A DNA stretch of 64,000 nucleotides from the NCBI GenBank assembly GCA_017794825.1, contig CP051237.1, positions 5,102,501 through 5,166,500 on the forward strand. Reading direction: 5' to 3'. Of this stretch, positions 8,778 to 17,061 are shown piece by piece. This DNA comes from Pararhizobium sp. Lineage in GTDB: Bacteria; Pseudomonadota; Alphaproteobacteria; Rhizobiales; Rhizobiaceae. The notes under the pieces are model-generated. The model did not search any database and was not told the DNA's origin. It worked only from the letters and a program-made list of their open reading frames with translations. Position 1 is the first letter of the stretch, and each line of letters begins with the position of its first letter. A program made the position numbers and the translations under genes.

Positions 8778-9709
8778 ATAAGCCAGGACTGAACGATCTT
8801 GACGCTGTTATCGCCATCGTGCGCCGGGGGTCCTTCCGCGCCGCCGCGCTCGATCTCGGCATGTCGACAACCGCGCTCAGCAACGCCGTCGGCAAGCTTG
8901 AATCGAACCTTGGCGTTCGTCTTTTCAATCGCACCACCCGAAGCGTTTCACTGACGGACGCCGGGCAGGCTTTCGTCAACCAGATCGGCGCTCCTTTGCA
9001 GGACATCCACGGCGCAATCGAGACCGTGCGTTCGCAGCAGACCACCCCGTCTGGAACGATCCGGATCAATGCCTTCGGAACGGCGGCAAGAGCGATCATC
9101 TCACCCCTGATCCTTGAGTTTCTCGATCGCTATACGCAGACGCATGTCGTTCTGGCGACGGAAGACCGGCTGGTCGACATCGTTGCGGAAGGCTTTGATC
9201 TCGGCGTGCGGTTTGCAGGCCTGGTTCCAAGCGACATGATCGCGGTGTCGCTTGGCCGCAAGCAGCGTTATGCGGTCGTCGGTTCGCCGGAACATATCGA
9301 GAAATACGGGAGGCCGCTCGTCCCGCCGGATATTCTCAATCATCCGTGCATCCGCGTCAGGCTTCCCAACGGCGCGCTTTATCGATGGCAATTCGAAAAG
9401 GGCGGTCAAAGCGCCCAGATCGAAGTCACTGGCCGGATTACCCTCGGCGAGACCAGCATCGCGCGCATCGCCGCGCTGGAGGGCATCGGTCTCGGATTCT
9501 TCATGGAGCAGGATGTGGAGGCGGATATCGAAGCAGGGAGGCTCGTTCGCGTGCTGGAGGACTGGACTCCTCCATTTCCCGGGCTTTGCCTCTATTATCC
9601 CGGCCGGCGCAATCCGTCCGCCGCCTTCAAGGCGTTCATCGAGCGTGCGCGGGAATTGAGCGCGAAACGCATTGAGAAGACGGACGGCGGCTGCATCCTG
9701 CAGGAGTAG
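8774..9709 (+). CDS. LysR-family transcriptional regulator
   Basis: A 311-residue LTTR. The N-terminal winged helix is clear: AIVRRGSFRAAALDLGMSTTALSNAVGKLE, then LGVRLFNRTTRSVSLTDAG. The remainder is a periplasmic-binding-protein-like effector domain of the CrgA/PBP2 type (ILEFLDRYTQTHV, VAEGFDLGVRFAG). It is divergent from the NTF2/SDR/hydrolase unit, which it probably controls. The start at 8774 gives the standard LTTR N terminus; an extension to 8678 would overlap the divergent gene. Confidence 0.92.
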   Translation: MYKPGLNDLDAVIAIVRRGSFRAAALDLGMSTTALSNAVGKLESNLGVRLFNRTTRSVSLTDAGQAFVNQIGAPLQDIHGAIETVRSQQTTPSGTIRINAFGTAARAIISPLILEFLDRYTQTHVVLATEDRLVDIVAEGFDLGVRFAGLVPSDMIAVSLGRKQRYAVVGSPEHIEKYGRPLVPPDILNHPCIRVRLPNGALYRWQFEKGGQSAQIEVTGRITLGETSIARIAALEGIGLGFFMEQDVEADIEAGRLVRVLEDWTPPFPGLCLYYPGRRNPSAAFKAFIERARELSAKRIEKTDGGCILQE

Positions 9710-9733
9710 AGCCGCCGCCAGCCTGTCTTCGTG

Positions 9734-10984
9734 TCAACGACGCAGCACATCCTGCCATTCGGGACGGCGGTCGATCTGCGCCTTCGCAAACGGACACAAC
9801 GGAATAATCGAGACGCCGTCGCGTCGGGCGTCCTCGACGGCGCGCTGCACCAGTTTCTCGCCGACTTTGCGGCCGCGCAGGGCGGCGGGAACCTCCGTAT
9901 GGTCGATGATGATCAGAGCGTCGCCGGCCCGGCTGTAGGTCATCTCGGCCTCGTGGCCATCGACAACAATCCGGTAACGCCCCTTGGACGGGCCGTCCTC
10001 TCGCTCGACGTCCGTGTCGGCCAATGCAGGCGCAGTCGCTTGCGGCCTGGCGTCCGGTCGCCGCGCCTTGCGCGGCTCGCCCGGCGCGCATTCCAGAAGA
10101 TCGCGGTCCCATCCCACAAGGTCGGCGGCAACCTCGTATGTCGAGACAAGAAACGCCATCAAGGCCGCATCCGGATCATCCGCAGCCTGCACTGCGTCGT
10201 AAGGAAGGAGGAACTCGGACAGCCCTTCGCTCCAGAACGCGGTGTCCGGCCGCACGGAGGCGCTGCGGAACCCGTTCGGTTCCGGGTAGGCGTAGGCGTA
10301 GAAAGCCGGATAGTCGACGCCGCCGCCGCCTGGCCAGAATCCGGCCGAGGAAACCTCGCGGTCGTAGGCCTCCTGCGCCACATTGTCGGGCAGGGCGGGA
10401 ACGCCGCCTGGATGCAGCGGCGCGCGTTGACCCGAAAACCGGGTGACAGCCAGGTCGAAACTGCCCCAGAACAGGTGAACAGGGCTGGACTTTCCCAGGA
10501 AGGCGGACCGGAAACGGTTGAAGACCCTGTCGATTGCGACGAGCGCCTGGTGAAAACGCTGGACAGCGTCGCGGTCATAGGGCCGGTCGCGGTGATCCTC
10601 GACGAAGGGAACAGGGTTCGGCACTTCGTTGGGACTGCCGTTGAAGGTCGGCGCGCCGCCGAGATCGGAAACCAGCCGTACGAAACGGGCATGGAATTCG
10701 GCGACCGTCATCGGCTCGAGCGCAAACGAAGCCGTGCGTCCGTTGCCGCACACGCCCAGCACCAGGTGATCGTGGAAATCGAGCTGAATCTCGATGCCCG
10801 GTCCGTCGGGAACCGGCGAGGTCGTCAGTCCGCGCGGCGTGACATAGAACGTCGCGTGCCAGGAGTGATTGAGCCACGGGCTGTGCGCCAGCCGGTACTT
10901 GCCGACGATCTGAAGGTAGAGATGCAGCGCGGAACACGTCTCGCGCCAGCTGAGATAGTCGAGGGAAGGCCAGGTGTTGCTCAT
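9734..10984 (-). CDS. DUF5996 protein fused to GNAT acetyltransferase
   Basis: A 416-residue two-domain protein. Residues 1 to about 300 match the DUF5996 family (WPSLDYLSWRETCSALHLYLQIVGK; later VHLFWGSFDLAVTRFSGQRAP and the Pro-rich AFYAYAYPEPNG). After a Pro/Ala linker, about residues 335-416 form a small Acetyltransf_CG/YjdJ-type GNAT domain (GRYRIVVDGHEAEMTY, HTEVPAALRGRKVGEKLVQ, IPLCPFAKAQIDRRPEW). Both families are normally found as separate proteins. The start at 10984 is an ATG; a longer frame begins in the pirin region. It lies 95 bases after the pirin gene. No substrate can be assigned. Confidence 0.8.
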   Translation of the reverse strand: MSNTWPSLDYLSWRETCSALHLYLQIVGKYRLAHSPWLNHSWHATFYVTPRGLTTSPVPDGPGIEIQLDFHDHLVLGVCGNGRTASFALEPMTVAEFHARFVRLVSDLGGAPTFNGSPNEVPNPVPFVEDHRDRPYDRDAVQRFHQALVAIDRVFNRFRSAFLGKSSPVHLFWGSFDLAVTRFSGQRAPLHPGGVPALPDNVAQEAYDREVSSAGFWPGGGGVDYPAFYAYAYPEPNGFRSASVRPDTAFWSEGLSEFLLPYDAVQAADDPDAALMAFLVSTYEVAADLVGWDRDLLECAPGEPRKARRPDARPQATAPALADTDVEREDGPSKGRYRIVVDGHEAEMTYSRAGDALIIIDHTEVPAALRGRKVGEKLVQRAVEDARRDGVSIIPLCPFAKAQIDRRPEWQDVLRR

Positions 10985-11079
10985 GTCATAGTTTCCCGTT
11001 CGGCAGGCATGTATGATGCGACAGTTCTCTCGGAAGGAGCGACGTCCGGGATCACGGCCCGGAAAGCGCCGCCGCGTCG

Positions 11080-12015
11080 TCAATCCGGAAGAGGAATATG
11101 CTCCTCGCGATCATCGACAGGAAGATCGAAACGTCCCGCGCCCCAGTTCTCGGCGCGCCATTCGGCCTTGGCCGCCTCGATTCGCTCCTTCGAGGAGGCA
11201 ACGAAATTCCACCAGATGTAGCGCGGACCCGACATCGTCGCGCCGCCCAGGATCATCAGTCGCGCGCCCCTGTCGCCGGCGGCGACCGTGATCCGGTCGC
11301 CAGGACGGAACACCATCATCTGGCCCGCTTCATAGTCATGGCCGGCGATCGATATCGAGCCGTCGACGATGTAGACTCCGCGGTCCTCGTGGTCGTCCGG
11401 CATGGGCAGCAGGCGTCCGGCATCGAGCGTCACATCCGCGTAGAACGTCTCGGAATACATCATGGCCGGAGCGGTCTTGCCGTAGGCGTTTCCGAGAATG
11501 AGCCGCACGGACACGCCCTCGTCCTCGATCACCGGCAGCGTGTCCTTGCCGTGATGCTCGAACAGCGGCGCCATGTCCTCGTGGCTGTCGGGCAGGGCGA
11601 GCCAGGTCTGGATGCCGAACAGGCTGTTCGGGCCGGTTCGCGCCTCGGCGCTCGTGCGTTCCGAATGCGTGACGCCGCGCCCGGCCACCATCCAGTTCAG
11701 CGCGCCGGGACGGATTATCTGGTCGGCGCCGGTGCTGTCGCGGTGGTGGAAGTCGCCCTGAAACAGGTAAGTGACGGTGCCGAGGCCGATATGCGGGTGC
11801 GGTCGAACGTCGACGCCCTGTCCTGTCAAAAGTTCAGCCGGACCGGCCTGATCGAAAAAGATGAACGGCCCGACCATCTGACGCTTCGGCGCCGGCAGGG
11901 CGCGTCTTACTTCGAACCCGCCGAGATCGCGGCTGCGCGGGATGATAAGGGTCTCGATTGCGTCCAGATCGACCGTGTCGGGACAGCCGGGTTCGAGCGC
12001 CGGGTTCCAGCTCAT
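11080..12015 (-). CDS. pirin family protein
   Basis: A 311-residue pirin, a bicupin protein. The iron-binding cupin is intact: VRPHPHIGLGTVTYLFQG supplies the two His of the first cupin motif and MVAGRGVTHSER the following His/Glu. The second cupin contains VYIVDGSISIAGHDYEAGQMMVF. Bacterial pirins act as quercetinase-like dioxygenases or redox-sensing partners; nothing here tells which. The C terminus includes the common pirin sentence RYIWWNFVASSKERI. It is followed by the DUF5996-GNAT gene on the same strand. Confidence 0.93.
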   Translation of the reverse strand: MSWNPALEPGCPDTVDLDAIETLIIPRSRDLGGFEVRRALPAPKRQMVGPFIFFDQAGPAELLTGQGVDVRPHPHIGLGTVTYLFQGDFHHRDSTGADQIIRPGALNWMVAGRGVTHSERTSAEARTGPNSLFGIQTWLALPDSHEDMAPLFEHHGKDTLPVIEDEGVSVRLILGNAYGKTAPAMMYSETFYADVTLDAGRLLPMPDDHEDRGVYIVDGSISIAGHDYEAGQMMVFRPGDRITVAAGDRGARLMILGGATMSGPRYIWWNFVASSKERIEAAKAEWRAENWGAGRFDLPVDDREEHIPLPD

Positions 12016-12169
12016 GCCTGTGGTCCTTTCAAGTGCTTGCGGGCGGTCTCGCCCTGATCGGTTGCTTTGTTCGTCGTCACTGGATGTAATCTATGACGCC
12101 AGGAATCGGAACGCTAGCCGCGTGATGCGCACAACGGCGTCGCTCCAAGTGGAACGCAGATGCAGCATG

Positions 12170-13063
12170 TCACGCCCGGATTCCCCAAAGTTGCGGGTTC
12201 TGTTCGAAGTTCTCGATCAGCAAATCGGTAAGCACGCGAATCTTGCGAGCGGGATGGCGTCCCGGTGGACGAATGACATAGGCGCCGCCGGGAGGAGGCG
12301 GGTAACGCGTCATGACGGGAACCAGCGCCCCGGCCGCGATATGGTCGTGGGTGATGCAGTCCGGCAACCAGCCGATGCCGAGACCGGCGACCGCGGCCGC
12401 CGCGAGCGCAACCGCGTTGTCGGCCTTGAAGCGCCCTTGCGGCTGCACGGCGATGATCTTGTCGCCGTCCATCATCTGCCAGCTTTCCGTGCCCTGCATG
12501 ACGGCCTGATGGGAAACGAGATCTTCCGGCGTCTCAGGCGCGCCATGCTTGAGAATGTAATCCGGGCTCGCGACGAATTTGCCGTGGATCGGCCCGACGC
12601 GTTTCGCCATCAGGTTGGAGTCCGGAAGATAGCCCACCCGGATCGCGCAATCGAACCCTTCCGCGATGAGATCGACATAGCGGTCGCTGTAGGAGGTATT
12701 GATATGCAGCTGCGGGTGACGCTTCGCCAATTCCGCAAGCACGGGCGCAAAGTGCGTCGGACCGAAGGTCAGCGGCGCGGCGATCCTCAGCCGGCCCCGC
12801 AGCTCGCCGGCGGGCAGGATCGTTTCCCGGGCCGTGTCGATCTCGGCGCTGGCCCGCACTGCATGGTCGCGAAACGTCGCCCCGGCTTCCGTCAGCGCCG
12901 CGCCGCGGGTCGTGCGCGCAAGAAGCTGGACGCCAAGCTCCGCTTCAAGCCGGAAGAGACGCCGGCTGACGATCGACTTAGAGACGCCGAGCCGGCGCGC
13001 GGCCGCCGTAACGCCGCCGGTGTCGGCGACCGTCACGAATGTTTCGAGTTCTTCGATGTCCAT
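12170..13063 (-). CDS. LysR-family transcriptional regulator
   Basis: A 297-residue LTTR with HTH TFVTVADTGGVTAAARRLGVSKSIVSRRL, followed by ELGVQLLARTTRGAALTEAG, and a CrgA-type effector domain (LHINTSYSDRYVDLIAEGFDCAIRVG). It is transcribed away from the chloroperoxidase-like hydrolase at 13238; the 174-bp gap between them is the obvious site of control. The pirin gene lies 154 bases downstream on the same strand and could share the transcript. Confidence 0.92.
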   Translation of the reverse strand: MDIEELETFVTVADTGGVTAAARRLGVSKSIVSRRLFRLEAELGVQLLARTTRGAALTEAGATFRDHAVRASAEIDTARETILPAGELRGRLRIAAPLTFGPTHFAPVLAELAKRHPQLHINTSYSDRYVDLIAEGFDCAIRVGYLPDSNLMAKRVGPIHGKFVASPDYILKHGAPETPEDLVSHQAVMQGTESWQMMDGDKIIAVQPQGRFKADNAVALAAAAVAGLGIGWLPDCITHDHIAAGALVPVMTRYPPPPGGAYVIRPPGRHPARKIRVLTDLLIENFEQNPQLWGIRA

Positions 13064-13237
13064 TTGGCGTTCCTAATTGCGCAACACAGAATAGCGAATT
13101 CCAAGACTAGCGCATCCGGCGTCGCAACCACATATGTTAATTTCCATCTCGGCTCTTGCCGTGGGTTTCACCTCCCGTTGGCGAATGCGCTTACCACGGG
13201 ACTTGCTTTCACCGATGGTCCGCAAGGAGATTACGAC

Positions 13238-14074
13238 ATGGGTTATGTTACAACCAAAGATGGCGTGCAGATCTACTACAAGGACTGGGGCCCGAAGGAC
13301 GCCAGGCCTATCGTGTTTCACCATGGCTGGCCTCTGAGCGCCGACGACTGGGACGCGCAGATGCTGTTCTTCCTGTCGAAAGGCTATCGGGTCGTCGCGC
13401 ACGACCGGCGCGGCCACGGACGCTCGGATCAGGTCGCCGACGGGCACGACATGGACCACTACGCGGCGGACGCCTTCGCCGTCGTCGAGGCGCTGGACCT
13501 CAAAAACGCGGTCCACATCGGCCATTCCACCGGCGGCGGGGAGGTGGCCCGCTACGTGGCGAAGTTCGGCGAACCCGCCGGCCGCGTGTCAAAGGCCATT
13601 CTGGTGGCCGCCGTTCCCCCGTTGATGCTCACGACGGATGACAATCCCGAAGGCACGCCGCTGGAGGTCTTCGACGGTTTTCGAAAGGCGCTCGCCGACA
13701 ACCGCGCGCAGTTTTTCCGCGATGTTCCGGCCGGTCCGTTCTACGGCTTCAACCGCGACGGGGCGACGGTTCATGAAGGAGTGATCCAGAACTGGTGGCG
13801 GCAGGGCATGATGGGCGGCGCCAAGGCGCACTTCGACGGGATTGCGGCCTTCTCCGAAACCGACCTGACGGAGGATCTCAAGGCGATAACCGTGCCGACG
13901 CTGGTGTTGCACGGCGAGGACGATCAGATCGTTCCGATCGCCGCCTCGGCCATGAAGGCGATAAAGCTGCTGCAAAACGGAACGCTGAAAACCTGGCCCG
14001 GTTTCTCGCACGGAATGCTGACCGTGAACGCCGACGTGCTCAACGCCGACCTTCTGGAATTCATCGAAACCTGA
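13238..14074 (+). CDS. alpha/beta-hydrolase, non-heme chloroperoxidase-like
   Basis: A 278-residue alpha/beta-hydrolase of the bromoperoxidase/chloroperoxidase-esterase family. The family signature is visible: DGVQIYYKDWGPKDARPIVFHHGWPLSADDWDAQ, VVAHDRRGHGRSDQ, nucleophile elbow IGHSTGGGEVARY, the Asp segment VLHGEDDQIVP, and catalytic His in GFSHGMLTVN. Members are really esterases that can show perhydrolase activity. AAGGAGA lies a few bases before the ATG at 13238; the long open frame upstream of it (from 11942) is only the shadow of two minus-strand genes. Divergent from a LysR gene. Confidence 0.92.
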   Translation: MGYVTTKDGVQIYYKDWGPKDARPIVFHHGWPLSADDWDAQMLFFLSKGYRVVAHDRRGHGRSDQVADGHDMDHYAADAFAVVEALDLKNAVHIGHSTGGGEVARYVAKFGEPAGRVSKAILVAAVPPLMLTTDDNPEGTPLEVFDGFRKALADNRAQFFRDVPAGPFYGFNRDGATVHEGVIQNWWRQGMMGGAKAHFDGIAAFSETDLTEDLKAITVPTLVLHGEDDQIVPIAASAMKAIKLLQNGTLKTWPGFSHGMLTVNADVLNADLLEFIET

Positions 14075-14082
14075 ACCTCAGG

Positions 14083-14106
14083 CGAGGCGCGACCTTCAGC
14101 GCCTCG
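14083..14106 (+). terminator. hairpin after the chloroperoxidase-like gene
   Basis: CGAGGCGC and GCGCCTCG pair as an 8-bp stem around an 8-base loop, nine bases after the stop at 14074. There is no clear T-run, so it may be only an RNA-stabilising hairpin between convergent genes. Confidence 0.4.
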
Positions 14107-14179
14107 TCGACTTCACCCCTTCATACCGTACACGCCTTTCTGCAAGGAAGGACGGCGCAAGCCTGCATTCGGCCCGGGC

Positions 14180-14701
14180 TTAACCGGCCGGATGGGCGGC
14201 AAGGCCGCCAAACTGCCCCGCGTGATAGAGAAGGGGCGCGGCGGCGTGGTCATGGTCAAGATTCCGCACATGGCCGAGAAGAAGCACATGATCGCCCGCC
14301 TCGACCTGATGGACGACATCGGCCACGATTATGGCGGCCGCGCCCCGCAGGGTCGGCAGGCCATGGCGCTCCTGAAACAGGTTCGTCAGGCTGTCGTCAC
14401 GCCGCCCGGCGAAATGCAGCGCGTGCGGCTCCATGTCCCGGGACAGGATGTTGACCGCATAGCATCCGGCGTCGCGGATCTTGCCCAGCATTTTCGACTG
14501 GTTGTTGACGGAGATGGAAATCAGCGGCGGATCGAGAGAGACCGACATGAAAGCGCTCACCGTCATGCCGTGGGCGCCCTCGGGCGTGCGGGTGGTGATC
14601 ACGGTGACGCCGGTGGCGAACTTGCCGCAGCAATCGCGCAGGGCGCGCGGATCTATCGTGTCCATGGCGGCGATGTCAGGCACTGTGTCGTCTCCCGTCA
14701 A
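14180..14701 (-). CDS. flavin reductase-like FMN-binding protein
   Basis: A protein of up to 173 residues of the flavin reductase (HpaC/flavin_reduct) split-barrel family: LRDCCGKFATGVTVITTRTPEGAHGMTVSAFMSVSLDPPLISISVN, followed by CYAVNILSRD. It would supply reduced FMN/FAD to a partner oxygenase. The reading to 14701 uses a TTG; an ATG at 14665 (MDTIDPRAL) is a good alternative and keeps the whole domain. It is the next gene after mesD on the same strand, 85 bases away. Since MesD-type methionine synthases depend on oxygen and the MesX partner, a redox role in that system is an attractive inference. Confidence 0.85.
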   Translation of the reverse strand: MTGDDTVPDIAAMDTIDPRALRDCCGKFATGVTVITTRTPEGAHGMTVSAFMSVSLDPPLISISVNNQSKMLGKIRDAGCYAVNILSRDMEPHALHFAGRRDDSLTNLFQERHGLPTLRGAAAIIVADVVHQVEAGDHVLLLGHVRNLDHDHAAAPLLYHAGQFGGLAAHPAG

Positions 14702-14786
14702 AAGTCGGCGCTGGCGCAGAACGCGCGCCGTCCCGGCGTCTCCATAAAATCAGGACATCCGGGAACACGCGCGTTTGGCTCAGGCC

Positions 14787-15830
14787 TTACTCCGCCGCAA
14801 TCGGGGTCGAGAGCTCCCGCCGGATGATTTCGGCGCCGGCGCTGAGCGCGTTGAGCTTGCCTCTGGCGACCGTACGGGAAAGCGGCGCCATGCCGCAATT
14901 GGTGCAGGGATAGAGCTTGTCGGAATCCACAAACTGAAGCGCCTTGCGCAGGGTGTCGGCGACGTCCTCCGGCTTCTCGATGGCGTTGTTCGCCACATCA
15001 ATGGCCCCGACCATCACCTTCTTGCCGCGAATGAGCTCGATGAGATCAATCGGCACATGGGAGTTGTGGCATTCCAGGGAAACCATATCGATGTTCGATG
15101 TCTGCAGCTTGGGGAAGGTTTCCTCATACTGCCGCCATTCCGATCCCAGCGTCTTCTTCCAGTCGGTGTTGGCCTTGATGCCATAGCCGTAGCAGATATG
15201 GACCGCCGTTTCGCATTTGAGCCCCTCGATCGCCTTTTCCAGCGTGGCGATCCCCCAGTCGTTCACCTCTTCGAAGAACACGTTGAAGGCAGGCTCGTCG
15301 AACTGGATGATGTCGACGCCAGCCGCCTCAAGTTCCTTCGCCTCCTGATTGAGGATTTTCGCGAATTCCCAGGCGAGTTTTTCACGGCTCTTGTAGTGGG
15401 CGTCATAGAGCGTGTCGATCATCGTCATCGGGCCGGGCAGGGCCCATTTGATGGGGGCTTCGGTCTGCTGGCGCAAAAACTTCGCGTCTTCAACGAACAC
15501 CGGCTTTTCCCGGGACACGGCGCCAACGACGGTCGGAACGCTCGCGTCGTAGCGATCGCGAATGCGGACGGTCTCGCGCTTCTCGAAATCGACGCCGTTG
15601 AGGTGCTCGATAAAAGTCGTGACAAAGTGCTGGCGGGTCTGTTCGCCGTCGCTGACGATGTCGATGCCTGCGCGCAACTGTTCGGACAACGACACGCGCA
15701 GGGCGTCCTGCTTGCCCTCGATCAGGGCGTCGCCTTCCAGTTTCCAGGGCGACCAGAGTTTTTCGGGCTCTGCGAGCCAGGAGGGCTTCGGCAGGCTGCC
15801 GGCCGTCGATGTGGGGAGAAGTTTGTTCAT
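14787..15830 (-). CDS. mesD: folate-independent methionine synthase MesD-like
   Basis: A 347-residue stand-alone homologue of the catalytic C-terminal domain of cobalamin-independent methionine synthase (MetE). Zinc/homocysteine-binding motifs are present: AVHICYGYG (His, Cys), LECHNSHVP and the C-terminal CTNCGMAPL. The folate-binding N-terminal half of MetE is absent. Its position beside a DUF1852 gene fits the MesD/MesX pair, reported as a folate-independent methionine synthase whose activity needs MesX and oxygen. I chose the ATG at 15830 because AAAGGG sits nine bases upstream; the ATG at 15839 has the same AAAGGG directly against it. Catalyses the last step of methionine synthesis, with an unsettled methyl donor. 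Confidence 0.85.
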   Translation of the reverse strand: MNKLLPTSTAGSLPKPSWLAEPEKLWSPWKLEGDALIEGKQDALRVSLSEQLRAGIDIVSDGEQTRQHFVTTFIEHLNGVDFEKRETVRIRDRYDASVPTVVGAVSREKPVFVEDAKFLRQQTEAPIKWALPGPMTMIDTLYDAHYKSREKLAWEFAKILNQEAKELEAAGVDIIQFDEPAFNVFFEEVNDWGIATLEKAIEGLKCETAVHICYGYGIKANTDWKKTLGSEWRQYEETFPKLQTSNIDMVSLECHNSHVPIDLIELIRGKKVMVGAIDVANNAIEKPEDVADTLRKALQFVDSDKLYPCTNCGMAPLSRTVARGKLNALSAGAEIIRRELSTPIAAE

Positions 15831-15861
15831 GTCGTACATCCCTTTTAAATTTTTCGGCCGT

Positions 15862-16839
15862 TCAGGCGGCCTGTTGCTCGGACCAGGCCTGCAAAATCGC
15901 CTGATACGGCTTTATGAAGTGCTCCTCGGCGAACCGGCCCTGTTCGACAGCCAGTCTGCTGCGCTCTTCGCGATCATACACGATCTGGGTCAGAGAGTGA
16001 TCCTGATGCCGAAGACTCGGCTTGTAGCTGGCGCCGGCCGCTGAATTGGCGTTGTAGATCTCGGGCCGGTAGATCCTCTGGAACGTCTCCATCGTGCTGA
16101 TCGTGCCGATGAGCTCGAGATTCGTATAGTCGTTGAGAAGGTCTCCGAAGAAATAGAACGCCAGCGGGGCTGCGGTGGCCGCCGGCCGGAAGTAGCGTAC
16201 GTCCATCCCCATTTTCCTGAAATATTGCTCTGTCAGCGAGGTTTCGTCCGGCTGATACTCCGCGCCGAGCACGGGATGTTCATTGGACGTGCGGTGATAG
16301 GTCTTGCTGTCCGAAACACTGAGGCAGATCACCGGCGGCTTGCGGAAATGGTCCCTGTAGACATCGGAGCTTACGAAACTCCTGAAGATTTTTCCGTGCA
16401 GGTCGCCAAAATCGCCCGGAATGCTGAACCCGGCCTTGTCTTTGTTATGCTCGGGCAGCACCACGCTGAAATCATAGTCCCGCACATAGGACGAGAAATT
16501 GTTTCCGACGATGCCTTCGATGCGCGCCGAGGTTTTATTGTCAACAATCGTCGTCTTCAGGATTTCGATGGCCGGAAAGGTTTCGCCGTTGCCTTCAATA
16601 TCCAGCTCGACGGAGATGATGTCCAGGTCCACATGGTAGCGATCGCCCGCGGGGTTGTCCCAGTGGGCCAGCGCATTGCAGCGATTGTCGATCATCTGCA
16701 TGGCGTTGCGCAGGTTTTCCTTGCGGCTTTCTCCGCGCGCCAGATTCGCGAAATTGGTCGTAAGCCGCGTGCTGTCTGCTGGCTTGTAGTTTTCGTCGAA
16801 ACGAAGGCTCTTGATCGTGAAGGTAAAGTCTTTGGTCAT
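15862..16839 (-). CDS. mesX: DUF1852 protein (MesX)
   Basis: A 325-residue DUF1852 protein; the opening FTFTIKSLRFDENYKP and the later THRTSNEHPVLG-like segment (KTYHRTSNEHPVLGAEYQ) are characteristic. DUF1852 proteins occur next to the MesD type of methionine synthase and are required for its function; their chemistry is not known. Here it precedes mesD by about 31 bases on the same strand, which makes a single transcript very likely. No signal peptide or membrane segment, so cytosolic. Confidence 0.88.
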   Translation of the reverse strand: MTKDFTFTIKSLRFDENYKPADSTRLTTNFANLARGESRKENLRNAMQMIDNRCNALAHWDNPAGDRYHVDLDIISVELDIEGNGETFPAIEILKTTIVDNKTSARIEGIVGNNFSSYVRDYDFSVVLPEHNKDKAGFSIPGDFGDLHGKIFRSFVSSDVYRDHFRKPPVICLSVSDSKTYHRTSNEHPVLGAEYQPDETSLTEQYFRKMGMDVRYFRPAATAAPLAFYFFGDLLNDYTNLELIGTISTMETFQRIYRPEIYNANSAAGASYKPSLRHQDHSLTQIVYDREERSRLAVEQGRFAEEHFIKPYQAILQAWSEQQAA

Positions 16840-16991
16840 TGTAATTTCTTTTCCTGGCTTCCGATGCAGATCCCGAGGCGGGCCTGCTCATTCAGGGGGA
16901 TCGATTGTCTTTTCGCGTTTGCTCGGTCGGCGGTCTTCATTCGTCGAAGAATCTGGACAGTGCGTGCTGTATGCCCGAGCTTGAACATGAA

Positions 16992-17033
16992 GAAAAATGA
17001 TAATTTTTCAGACAAGCATGACATTGTGTCATG
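16992..17033. promoter_or_regulatory. inverted repeats in the mesX promoter region
   Basis: Two inverted repeats lie in the 222-bp gap before mesX. GAAAAAT-GATA-ATTTTTC occupies 16992-17009, and the 17-bp palindrome CATGACA-TTG-TGTCATG occupies 17017-17033. A matching half-site TGTCAT occurs at 17980-17985 in front of the MetR-like gene. They are candidates for the MetR-like regulator or another repressor; binding is inferred. Confidence 0.4.
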
Positions 17034-17061
17034 TCTGGCGTCAGATGCTTCCGAGATCGTT

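Noticed and set aside
11942..13237. A 710-codon plus-strand frame running into the chloroperoxidase-like gene
   Set aside because: Its first 432 codons are the antisense of the pirin and LysR genes; the real start with AAGGAGA is at 13238.
16840..17061. SAM or cobalamin riboswitch before mesX
   Set aside because: No conserved core seen; only simple inverted repeats.
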